In this document: in pieces, positions 41,062 to 49,600 of the stretch
Numbering within the stretch: position 1 is the stretch's first letter
How the letters are laid out: the number at the start of each line of letters is the position of its first letter
Origin: Bacillota bacterium
GTDB taxonomy: Bacteria > Bacillota > Clostridia > Oscillospirales > Oscillospiraceae
Reading direction: 5' to 3'
DNA: 51,167 nt
Assembly: GCA_023402075.1 (NCBI GenBank)
Contig: JAEXCS010000018.1
Span: 1 to 51,167, forward strand
Notes under the pieces: model-generated
Database searches by the model: none
Told to the model about the DNA's origin: nothing
What the model saw: the letters and a program-made list of their open reading frames with translations, nothing else
Translations under genes and position numbers: made by a program

Positions 41062-42192
41062 ATGTCTACCACTGGAAATCTGAATCCCCAGGGCAAATGG
41101 CTCACCACTGAGCTTCCTGAAATCGTGTTTGAGGACACCACGGTGGGTCGCCTGAAAAAGCGCATCTGGGATGCGCCTATGTCCGAAATTGACCGCATCC
41201 TGACAGAGGAATACGGCATTCCCGCGCCTTCCGGCTTTGGCACGGCGGGAACCTACATCCAGAACACCCCCCGCTCCAAGGTCTGCGAGCTGCGCAGGAA
41301 AAACGACGTAGTCATTGTTCCCGTCGGCTGCACGGAGAACCACGGCCTGCACGCCAACAGTGGCCTTGATACCTTTATGGTCAGCCAGATCTGCGAGGGT
41401 GTCAAGCGCAAGTCCATTAAGGACGGACGCGAGGTGGCGCTGGCCTTCCCTCCCCTGAACTACGGGGGGCATCCCTATCACCATGTGGGCATGGCAGGCA
41501 CCGTGATTATCCCCCAGCAGACCGTGCAGGAGATGCTGATTTACACCATGCTGGGCCTTTGGGACGACGGCTTCCGTAAAATCATTCTGGTCAACAACCA
41601 CGGACACCACTGGATGATTGAAGCCGCCATTCAGGAGTTTTTCAAGCGCTTCCAGCTTCCTGCGTTTGTCACGCTGGTGGACTGGCACCGTGTTGTCCGT
41701 GAGTTCTTCTATGCCCAGCCCGATAAGGACGACTTCGTTTCCTCCCAGTTTGTCCATGCGGACGAATCCGAGACTTCTGTGGGGATGCTGCTCTTCCCGG
41801 AAATGCTGGATCTTACCAACGCCGTGGATACCGAGCCGAAAAGCCTGATGCTGGCCGGACATTATGACACCGCCTGCGACTCTTATCGCCGCCCCCACTC
41901 TTGGGTGGAGGTGCAGGGCAACAACGCCATGGAGTGCTTCGGCACGCCCGAGGGCGTTGTGGGCTATCCCCGCAGAGCCACCGCCGACAAGGCCAAGCGC
42001 CCCGTGGCCTGCATCTGCGAGTACATTACGCTGCTGATGGACGAGGTTTTGGCGGCCTATCCCGCCGGGAAGGTGCCGGAGATGATGACGCTGCGGTCTG
42101 CCGAGGAGCTGGCCGACTGCTTCAAGGAGCCTTTGAGCGAGGGCTGGAAGTCTGTTCACGCGCTGAAAAAGGTTGGCGTGTTCAACGACTAA
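41062..42192 (+). CDS. creatininase-superfamily hydrolase, IolN-like (cyclic diketone hydrolase)
   Basis: 376 aa. Creatininase-type metal site: PVGCTENHGLHANSGLDT (Glu92, His94, Asp103), PLNYGGHPYHHVG (132-143), NNHGHHW (178-184), and a downstream acidic HADESETSVGMLL. Unlike typical creatininase it carries a roughly 80-residue N-terminal extension (TVGRLKKRIWDAPMSEIDRI...YIQNTPRSKV) as in 3-dehydro-scyllo-inosose hydrolase (IolN). That enzyme cleaves a C-C bond of a cyclic 1,3-diketone. The operon lacks the usual inositol genes, so the substrate may be another cyclic diketone, for example dihydrophloroglucinol. Ordinary amide hydrolysis is the alternative. Confidence 0.75.
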   Translation: MSTTGNLNPQGKWLTTELPEIVFEDTTVGRLKKRIWDAPMSEIDRILTEEYGIPAPSGFGTAGTYIQNTPRSKVCELRRKNDVVIVPVGCTENHGLHANSGLDTFMVSQICEGVKRKSIKDGREVALAFPPLNYGGHPYHHVGMAGTVIIPQQTVQEMLIYTMLGLWDDGFRKIILVNNHGHHWMIEAAIQEFFKRFQLPAFVTLVDWHRVVREFFYAQPDKDDFVSSQFVHADESETSVGMLLFPEMLDLTNAVDTEPKSLMLAGHYDTACDSYRRPHSWVEVQGNNAMECFGTPEGVVGYPRRATADKAKRPVACICEYITLLMDEVLAAYPAGKVPEMMTLRSAEELADCFKEPLSEGWKSVHALKKVGVFND

Positions 42193-42203
42193 GCGGTTTT
42201 TGG

Positions 42204-42234
42204 GAAAGACGGGCGCGATACGCGCCCGTCTTTC
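42204..42234 (+). terminator. intercistronic hairpin before the thiolase gene
   Basis: GAAAGACGGGCGCG and CGCGCCCGTCTTTC form a perfect 14-bp stem with a 3-nt loop, followed by CTGTTCC. The weak T-tract suggests partial termination or mRNA processing within the operon. Confidence 0.55.
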
Positions 42235-42262
42235 CTGTTCCATATGATGTAGGAGGAAGTTT

Positions 42263-43483
42263 ATGCGAAAGGTGTATATCGTCGGCGGCAAGCGCACCGC
42301 CATCGGGAAATTTTTAGGAGGTCTCTCCACTGTAAAGCCCGGCGACATGACAGCGCAGGTGATACGGGCCGTGGTGGAGGAAATCGGCGTGGAGACAGGG
42401 GACATTGATGAGGTAATTATTGCCCATCAGCATTCGGCGGGGCAGGGGCCGTCCATTGCACGGCGGGCGCAGCTTGAAGCGGGCATTCCGGATTTTGTAC
42501 CTGCCACAACGGTGAACATGCAGTGCGGAAGCGGCTTAAAGGCGCTGATTTTCGGGTATAACGCCATTCAGGCGGGTGAAAATGTCGTTTTGTGCGGCGG
42601 TGTGGAAAATATGTCGCAGGTCCCGTTTATTCTCACCGACAAGGTGCGAAAGGGCGTAAAAATGGGAAATGCCGCCGTGAGCGTGCAGGACTCCCTTTAC
42701 TGCGACGGCTTGATTGATCAGTTTAACGGCTATCTGATGGGCATGACGGCAGAAAATGTGGCCGCCAAGGCGGGCGTGACACGGGAGGAGCAGGACCGCT
42801 TTGCCGTGCGCTCGCAAGGCTTGGCACAGGCGGCAATTGAATCCGGACGCTTTAAAGACGAGATCGTGCCTATCCGCTATCAGGATCGCCGGGGCAAAGA
42901 ATATGTTTTTGACACGGATGAGAGCAACACACCCGACACGGCGTATGAGACATTGAGCAAGATGCGTCCTGCCTTCAAGAAAAAAGAGGAGGGCGGCACC
43001 GTAACGGCGGGAAACGCATGCCAGTTGAACGACGGCGCCGCCGTTATTCTGCTGGCAAGCGAGGACGCGGTGGAGAAAAATGGCTGGAAGCCCATTGCCG
43101 AGCTTGTTTCTTCCGCCACGGTTGGCATAGACCCGGCAATTATGGGCCTTGGCCCGGTAAAGGCAGTCATTAAGGCATTGGATCAGGCGGGGATGCGCAT
43201 GCAGGATGTGGACCTGATGGAGTTAAATGAAGCCTTTGCCGCTCAGTCGGTGGGCTGTATCAGAGAGTGGAGTGCCCACTACGGCATGACGGAGGAGGAA
43301 ATTCTGGAGAAAACCAACGTCAATGGCGGGGCCATCGCGCTGGGACACCCGGTGGCTGCCTCCGGCGCGCGGATTCTTGTCACACTGATGCACGAGCTGA
43401 GAAAGAGAAAGCGTACCTATGGACTGGCGACGCTTTGCGTCGGCGGTGGTATGGGGACGGCAGTGGTAATCAAAAAATGCTGA
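42263..43483 (+). CDS. acetyl-CoA C-acetyltransferase / 3-oxoacyl-CoA thiolase
   Basis: Thiolytic cleavage (or formation) of a 3-oxoacyl-CoA, 406 aa. Nucleophilic Cys88 in NMQCGSGLKAL (slightly unlike the usual NKVCGSG), His about 362 in NGGAIALGHPVAASGAR, and the second active-site Cys about 392 in LCVGGGMGTA. AGGAGG SD. Last gene of the operon, with a strong terminator after it. It would split the CoA-activated oxo-acid made by the CoA-transferase to acetyl-CoA plus a shorter acyl-CoA. Confidence 0.94.
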   Translation: MRKVYIVGGKRTAIGKFLGGLSTVKPGDMTAQVIRAVVEEIGVETGDIDEVIIAHQHSAGQGPSIARRAQLEAGIPDFVPATTVNMQCGSGLKALIFGYNAIQAGENVVLCGGVENMSQVPFILTDKVRKGVKMGNAAVSVQDSLYCDGLIDQFNGYLMGMTAENVAAKAGVTREEQDRFAVRSQGLAQAAIESGRFKDEIVPIRYQDRRGKEYVFDTDESNTPDTAYETLSKMRPAFKKKEEGGTVTAGNACQLNDGAAVILLASEDAVEKNGWKPIAELVSSATVGIDPAIMGLGPVKAVIKALDQAGMRMQDVDLMELNEAFAAQSVGCIREWSAHYGMTEEEILEKTNVNGGAIALGHPVAASGARILVTLMHELRKRKRTYGLATLCVGGGMGTAVVIKKC

Positions 43484-43489
43484 AAAAAA

Positions 43490-43531
43490 CAGGCACTCAC
43501 CGAACAGAGAAGCGGTGAGTGCCTGCTTTTT
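43490..43531 (+). terminator. intrinsic terminator of the catabolic operon
   Basis: CAGGCACTCACCG and CGGTGAGTGCCTG form a 13-bp stem with a 10-nt loop and CTTTTT, 6 nt after the thiolase stop. Confidence 0.9.
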
Positions 43532-43590
43532 CAGCTTTGCACGCGCGCAGAAGGTGCTCGTTCGTATATTTGCGGAAAGTGATAAAATCA

Positions 43591-43619
43591 CTGAAAGGGA
43601 GTAGGGAACCTGCTATGAT
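43591..43619 (+). promoter_or_regulatory. promoter of the thioredoxin cluster
   Basis: CTGAAA, a 17-bp spacer, then TATGAT, about 35 bp upstream of the first gene. Confidence 0.5.
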
Positions 43620-43653
43620 AACAACATAATAAAAAACATAGGGGGAAACAAAT

Positions 43654-43959
43654 ATGTCAGTCATGAATATTACAAAAAACAACTTCCAGGAGGAAGTCGT
43701 CCGAAGCGATAAGCCGGTTCTGCTGGATTTCTGGGCCACCTGGTGCGGACCCTGCCGCATGGTAAGTCCTATTGTGGATGAAATTGCAAGCGAGCGCGGC
43801 GACCTGAAGATCGGAAAAATCAACATAGACGAACAGCAGGAACTGGCCTCCGCATTTCAGATCATGAGCATTCCCACGCTGGTGATGGTGAAGGAGGGCA
43901 AGGTGGTCAATCAGATGATCGGCGCCCGGCCCAAGAGCCAGATTCTTTCCATGCTGTAA
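43654..43959 (+). CDS. trxA: thioredoxin
   Basis: 101-aa thiol-disulfide carrier. Active site WCGPC (Cys31, Cys34) in LLDFWATWCGPCRMVSP, cis-Pro in MSIPTLVMVKEGK. No signal peptide, so cytoplasmic. First of three tightly spaced genes with a rhodanese and a CoA-disulfide-reductase-like enzyme; no thioredoxin reductase adjoins it. Confidence 0.95.
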   Translation: MSVMNITKNNFQEEVVRSDKPVLLDFWATWCGPCRMVSPIVDEIASERGDLKIGKINIDEQQELASAFQIMSIPTLVMVKEGKVVNQMIGARPKSQILSML

Positions 43960-43971
43960 AGGAGAAGCGAA

Positions 43972-44292
43972 ATGGGACTTTTTGATTTTTTGAAAATGCC
44001 GGATATCAATACCGGCGTGCAGCAGTTTCATTCCACGCCCAACGCGGTTCTGCTGGATGTGCGGACCCGGGAGGAATATGCCGCAGGCCGGATTCCCGGC
44101 AGCAAAAACATTCCGCTGGATCAGCTGCGCATGACTGCGCGGGAAGTGAAGGACCACGAAACGCCGCTGTTCGTCTACTGTCTCAGCGGGGCGCGCAGCC
44201 GACAGGCAATTCCCGCCCTCCAGCGCATGGGCTATGCAAACCTCACCAATATCGGGGGCATCAGCGGCTACCGGGGAACGGTGGAACGGTAA
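43972..44292 (+). CDS. single-domain rhodanese-like protein
   Basis: 106 aa, a sulfane-sulfur carrier. LLDVRTREEYAAGRIPGSKNIPL is the rhodanese N-terminal signature, and the active loop CLSGARS holds the persulfide-forming Cys70. Cytoplasmic. Between trxA (12-nt gap) and the reductase (4-nt gap), consistent with sulfur transfer among them. Confidence 0.9.
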   Translation: MGLFDFLKMPDINTGVQQFHSTPNAVLLDVRTREEYAAGRIPGSKNIPLDQLRMTAREVKDHETPLFVYCLSGARSRQAIPALQRMGYANLTNIGGISGYRGTVER

Positions 44293-44296
44293 GAAA

Positions 44297-45991
44297 ATGA
44301 AGGTTGTAATCATTGGCGGCGTGGCGGGTGGGGCCACGGCTGCGGCCCGCATCCGCCGTCTGGACGAACAGGCCGAAATCGTGGTGTTTGAGCGGTCCGG
44401 CTATGTGTCCTATGCCAACTGCGGTCTGCCCTACTACGTGGGCGGAATCATCGAAGACCCGGAGGCGCTGACGCTGCAAACCCCCGAAAGCTTTTTGGCC
44501 CGGTTCCGGGTGGATATGCGGGTGCGCCATGAGGTGACTGCGATTCATCCCGAGCGCAAAACCGTTTCCGTCCGCAAGCTGGAAAGCGGCGAGGAATTTG
44601 AGGAATCCTACGACAAACTGCTTCTGGCCCCCGGCGCAAAGCCCACCCAGCCGGAGCTGCCCGGTGTGGGACTGAGAAAGCTGTTCACCTTGCGGACCGT
44701 GGAGGATACGCTGCGTATCCGGGAATTTGTGGAAAAAGAGGTTCCCAAGTCGGTCATTCTCTGCGGCGGCGGGTTCATCAGTTTGGAGCTGGCGGAAAAT
44801 CTGCGGGAGCTGGGGATGGACGTGACTCTTGTCCAGCGGCCGAAACAGGTACTCAATCCACTGGATGAAGATATGGCGGCGTTTCTCCACACGGAGTTGC
44901 GGGAAAAGGGCGTGCGGCTGCTGCTGGGGCATTCCGTGGAGGGATTTTCCGAGGCGAAAGACGGCGTTAATGTGTTGCTGAAAGATGAGGAGCCACTTCA
45001 TGCGGACATGGTGGTGCTGGCCATCGGCGTGACGCCGGACACCCGTCTTGCAAGGGAAGCGGGGTTGGAACTGGGGCTGAAGGACAGCATCGCGGTGAAC
45101 GACCGGATGGAGACTTCCATCCCGGATATTTACGCCGTGGGCGACGCGGTGCAGGTGAAGCAGTACATCACGGGGGAACACGCAGGAATCTCTCTGGCTG
45201 GCCCCGCCAACAAGCAGGGCCGCATTGCGGCAGACAATATCTGCGGCGGTGACAGCCGGTATTTAGGTGCGCAGGGCTCTTCCGTCCTCAAGCTGTTTGA
45301 CTTGACGGTGGCTGCCACCGGAATCAACGAGCGGACGGCAAAAAAGGCCGGAATTGACTGCGACAAGGTAGTGCTTTCTCCCCTGAACCATGCAGGATAT
45401 TACCCCGGCGGCACGGTAATGACTATGAAAGTGGTGTTTGAGAAGGCGACCTATAGGCTTTTGGGGGCGCAGATTGTGGGCTGCGACGGCGTTGACAAGC
45501 GCATCGACGTGCTAGCTACCGCCATGCACGCAGGACTGACGGCACTGCAATTAAAGGATTTGGACCTTGCCTATGCGCCGCCCTATTCCTCTGCAAAGGA
45601 CCCGGTGAACATGGCGGGCTTTATAATTGAAAATCTGGCAAAAGGCACGGTAAAGCAGTTTCACTGGAACGAGGTGGACGCCCTGCCCAGAGACGGCAGC
45701 GTAACTCTGCTTGACACCCGCACGACGGAAGAATACGCAGGCGGACACGCGGAGGGGTTTGTCAATGTTCCTGTGGATGAACTGCGACAGCGGGTAGAGG
45801 AGCTGCCTATTGGAAAGCGCGTTTACGTGATGTGCCAGAGCGGACTCAGGAGCTATCTTGCTTGCCGCATCCTGAGTCAGAGCGGCTATGAGTGCTATAA
45901 CTTCTCCGGCGGCTATCGGCTGTACGGCGCCATCACCGGCGACCGTGCCGCCGCCCGGACAGCGGGCCCCTGCGGAATGGAAAAGCGTTAA
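44297..45991 (+). CDS. FAD-dependent CoA-disulfide/persulfide reductase with C-terminal rhodanese domain
   Basis: 564 aa. The N-terminal FAD motif GGVAGGATAAA is followed by the single redox cysteine Cys42 in SYANCGLPYYVGG, typical of CoA-disulfide reductases and NADH:polysulfide reductases (not the CxxxxC of other family members). Then an NAD motif (VILCGGGFISLELAENL), IPDIYAVGDAVQV, a dimerisation domain, and from about 465 a rhodanese domain with active-site loop CQSGLRS. Such CoADR-RHD fusions reduce CoA persulfide or disulfide with NAD(P)H. ATG 44297 is 4 nt after the previous stop with weak SD, so translation is likely coupled. Confidence 0.92.
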   Translation: MKVVIIGGVAGGATAAARIRRLDEQAEIVVFERSGYVSYANCGLPYYVGGIIEDPEALTLQTPESFLARFRVDMRVRHEVTAIHPERKTVSVRKLESGEEFEESYDKLLLAPGAKPTQPELPGVGLRKLFTLRTVEDTLRIREFVEKEVPKSVILCGGGFISLELAENLRELGMDVTLVQRPKQVLNPLDEDMAAFLHTELREKGVRLLLGHSVEGFSEAKDGVNVLLKDEEPLHADMVVLAIGVTPDTRLAREAGLELGLKDSIAVNDRMETSIPDIYAVGDAVQVKQYITGEHAGISLAGPANKQGRIAADNICGGDSRYLGAQGSSVLKLFDLTVAATGINERTAKKAGIDCDKVVLSPLNHAGYYPGGTVMTMKVVFEKATYRLLGAQIVGCDGVDKRIDVLATAMHAGLTALQLKDLDLAYAPPYSSAKDPVNMAGFIIENLAKGTVKQFHWNEVDALPRDGSVTLLDTRTTEEYAGGHAEGFVNVPVDELRQRVEELPIGKRVYVMCQSGLRSYLACRILSQSGYECYNFSGGYRLYGAITGDRAAARTAGPCGMEKR

Positions 45992-45993
45992 AT

Positions 45994-46032
45994 ACAACCG
46001 CCCGCCCCAAGTTTGGGGCGGGCGGTTGTTTC
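45994..46032 (+). terminator. intrinsic terminator of the sulfur-redox cluster
   Basis: ACAACCGCCCGCCCC and GGGGCGGGCGGTTGT form a 15-bp stem with a 6-nt loop followed by TT, 2 nt after the reductase stop. Confidence 0.85.
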
Positions 46033-46042
46033 TGCGCGTCGA

Positions 46043-46075
46043 TCAACCCTCAGGGATTGAACCTGCGGTCCTCTC
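46043..46075 (-). other. tRNA T-arm-like remnant, possible attachment-site scar
   Basis: On the minus strand CAGG-TTCAATC-CCTG has the canonical T-loop pattern (TTCRANY) with a 4-bp stem. It is followed by GAGGGTTGATCGA in the place of an acceptor strand, without CCA or a matching 5' half. It lies where host genes give way to phage-like DNA. The remainder of the 350-bp gap 45992-46341 shows no gene apart from two hairpins. Confidence 0.2.
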
Positions 46076-46245
46076 GGAATATCGAAGGCAAGCAAAGCGG
46101 CAGGCTTATTTCGGCCGCAAATTAAAATGCAGAAGCCCTTTTTTCTCCTCAATTGAACGGAAAAAGGGTTTTACACGGTTTGTAAAAACTTCTCAGCAGT
46201 ACCAATTAAAACAACAAACACTGTGTCGCAACTGTGTAGTCATGG

Positions 46246-46288
46246 ACGCGGGCAAAGGGGGCAACTGCTCCTTTTGCCCGTGTTTTAT
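46246..46288 (+). terminator. terminator-like hairpin
   Basis: CGCGGGCAAAGGGG pairs with CTCCTTTTGCCCGTG (imperfect) around a 6-nt loop, followed by TTTTATTT. It has no intact gene directly upstream, so it may be the end of a deleted gene or come with the mobile element. Confidence 0.6.
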
Positions 46289-46341
46289 TTATGTTGTCAG
46301 ATATTATAAAAAGGTTTATGCTGTTCCAAAGGAGGGTTCGC

Positions 46342-46641
46342 GTGAATATAATAAAGAAAATTTCTGAATGGTGCAAAGATGACAAGTCTTTGATGGTAAG
46401 AAGTCTCCCGCTTGGGTTTACGTTGCACTTATCCTGGGGCGGGAAAGAATTACTATACCGCGGTGAGTATTTTGAATTTATAGGGTGGACGCTCTTTATC
46501 TCTCTATTAGGCTATGCAATTCTTGCTCTCCCTCATATACTTTTATTGAACGAAAACACCGAACATAAGTTTACAAATCTTAATGTCCTCACCGGAGAAC
46601 TGTTTGTCTTCTTAGCTATTGTTGGGTGGATTGTGGGATAA
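46342..46641 (+). CDS. small two-helix membrane protein, unknown function
   Basis: 99 aa. I use GTG 46342 because AGGAGGG lies 5-6 nt upstream; the frame is open further back without an SD. A charged N-terminus (VNIIKKISEWCKDDKS) is followed by two hydrophobic segments, about 44-66 (FIGWTLFISLLGYAILALPHI) and about 82-99 (LTGELFVFLAIVGWIVG), the second at the extreme C-terminus. Codon use is more A/T-rich than the metabolic genes to its left. No family recognised. It is convergent with the large phage-type gene. Confidence 0.55.
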   Translation: MNIIKKISEWCKDDKSLMVRSLPLGFTLHLSWGGKELLYRGEYFEFIGWTLFISLLGYAILALPHILLLNENTEHKFTNLNVLTGELFVFLAIVGWIVG

Positions 46642-46668
46642 GCGGAGGGGAAATCCCCTCCGCTTTTC
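46640..46668. terminator. bidirectional terminator between convergent genes
   Basis: AGCGGAGGGG and CCCCTCCGCT with an AAAT loop, followed by TTTTC rightward. It abuts the stops of both convergent genes. Confidence 0.7.
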
Positions 46669-49600
46669 AATGCCACGACGCATAGGAGCTTCTTGTATCT
46701 TTGTACTCCGCCACCTCATAGTACAAGTAGTCCTTTGCACTGGACGAAATATCCATGCTGTCAATCAAGGCGATTACCTTTTCCTTTTTGCTGTTGGCGA
46801 TAGATTCCCCGTTCTTGTCCTTATCAGCAGTAAGCGCGTTTGCCTGCCGTGAGTAATCGTACATGGCGCAGAATCCAATGCCGTGTTTTGCTGCTCCGTC
46901 ATACCGCTCAACAACACTTGGTGTGTCTGCCCCGAGAATCTTATGCTTTGCACTCTGGTAGGCGTATGCCTTAACCTCGGACAGATATTCCGCTTTCTCG
47001 TCTGCGCTTGCGCTGCGGTATTCCCGACTCCCCATAACCGTGCTCATGTAGGCCATATTCGTTGCCCCGTAAAATGCTTGAAATTTCTGGCGTTGAGCGT
47101 ATGTCAGTTCCAGCTTTTCACCATCAACCGATACAGAAGACCCAACCGCGCTTTTTTCAGGGTAGATGGATGCGTCGCCGGTCTTTTCCCGGACGCTTTG
47201 AAGTTCCTTACTGACTTTGCTTTGGGAATAAGTATTTACCCCCAGAGGATTAAACATGGCGTTCAGGAAGTTCCCTGTGTCACTGTTCCCGTAGGTCTTC
47301 TCCTCTCCGAAATTATCAACAGAGGTAGGTAATGTTTGGCGCAGTCCGGGGATTTTGCTCTTGATCATATCAACCGTATTCCCCCCGAGCGTCCCGCTGG
47401 AATAGGTGCTGCGCACTTTGTCGTCGGTTCCCTTTGCAACACCCGCAACTATATTAGGTATTACAGAAGACGCAAGTGTATTCGCCGTCTGCTCCGCCAC
47501 GACATCCCCCCAATTCCGACCGTACTTCAAAATGTCAGTGGCTCCCCGTCCGATATTTTGAAGCACCGGCAAATCTGCCGAGGACTCCGCGAGAGCGTTA
47601 GCCGCATCCCCGAACTTTGAGACAATTCCGGTATTCTCGTCCCACTGAGCCGCTTTTGTACCGATGTTCATCAGGACGTTCATCGGCTCCACAGAGGACA
47701 GATCGAGCAGAGTGTCTCCAGATTGCCATTCTGCCGACTGCCCATTCAGTACGCGGGCCAGCGCGTCAAGATTAAGCTGCGTGCCAGTCATGCCCTCTGC
47801 TTTATTCAGCGCGGCTACGTTCTCATCGTCGTCATCGTCGGCATTGCGCAGCAGTCCAGCTTTTGCTATCGCGTAGAACCCCGCAGCAATGGCGGACCCA
47901 GTGAGTCCACGGGATGCGTCAGAAACGGCCCTTGCTTGCTTTGCCGGATCAACTGCTTTTCCGCTGGCCGCATCTTTTATTACGCTGCCCATCTCGAAAA
48001 TACCTTTGGCCGCATTGAAAACACTGTAATCTGCACCGCGCGAAACGAGGTTGCCTGCGACTTTGGTAAAAGGCGCCACAATGTCGCCAGCCCCAAAAGC
48101 ATGAATAGTTCTTCCTCCGATGGACCGCCCACTGTCGCCAACACCGAACATGTTCAGGAGATCATGTACCGTCTGGATTGCCACAGAAGCCCTGCTATTG
48201 TCCTGAAAAGTACGGTACTTCGCCAGTGCGTCCGCCTGTTCTGCTGCATAGCCCCCGTTACTGGTCTTGATCTTTCCGCTGTCGACAAGCGACTGTGTAG
48301 CGTCTGCGGTAGACCGCGCAGCCCCCTTGTAGAATTCGTCCGTAGCGTTCAGCAGGTACGCTTGATTGCGCTCCAGGGTTGACATAAAACGCTCTGCGAT
48401 ATTCCCACTGGCCTTAAACGTCCGATTGGCAGAAGTCCCATATCGGCTTTCAGAACCGTCCATATCCACGTCCAACGTAATCTCTGCGAGGGACCGTTTA
48501 AATGCATCCCTCGAAGCCTTATTGAATAGGGAGGGTTTCTCTGCCGCCACGCTGCGTGTCCCGGTGATATTCGAAAGCACTTTATCCAAAATGGTTGCAC
48601 CATTCATGGACACCGCGTCAATCCCGTAAAACGTGGTATTCCCTACGAGGTTTCGTCCAGCCGTGGTAGGCTTGGAGAGCATACTCAGAACTTGAATCGT
48701 CTTCAGCTTTTGCCCCAAGTTTGCGGGCGTTGTGTCCGCCGAAATCGCACTTGTGGAGGCATAGGCAAAGGTCTTCAACTCGTCAAAAGTCAGTGAGTCC
48801 AGCGCAGAATTCGAGAGCTTTCTAAGAGCCTTGCTCTGCACCCCGGAAACCCCACGCAACACACCGCGCTCAGACCCGATCTGCAAAATCAGGTCTTTCA
48901 TGGCGCTTGTGTCTCCGGACTCAACAGCTTCAATCTGCGTGTCAAACTTTACAATCTGCCTGAAAACATCCTGTTTCTGCCCGTCTGTTAGGTGCTCATT
49001 TTCTCCTAATCGTTTCCACGCGTCACTTTCCGACTGGAACCCGTTTTCATTACTGCTGCGGCTGTACTTGGCCCAAGCCTGCGTACCTTGCCCCCCGGCC
49101 TGTGCGTGTTCACTCATAACACGCAGCCAGTCAGTATATTCCTCAGATGTAATTTCGCCATTGACGCTGCGGCCCTGCAACTCCGTCTGAATCATTTTCG
49201 CAGCATCGGTCTGGGGACCATTCCACGCGGTAGCCTCATCCAAGCTTTGGCAGAGCTCCGAAAATGCGGTTTCGTCTATGTCCTTCAGAAAGGTCCGCTG
49301 CCCGTCTTTTTTGTAGTAAAGAAGCTCGTCCGCAAGATGCAAAGACTTTTGCTCTGTCTGGCTCTCGTACCGAAACAACTTTGCGTAATCCTCGCGGTCC
49401 AGCGCAGTGGCCGCTTCCTGATACTGATTATATGGATTCTGCTGTGCAAGCCGAGACGTTTGCTCCGTTCCGCCCATGCCCAGCGTGGAGAATCCAGCCT
49501 GCGCACTTCCCAAACTGCCATCCGCCCAACTTGTGTCGCCCATAGCCGAAGATTCCCTGTTGACATCTGCGCCGGAGATGGATATACTATTCGCAGGAGA

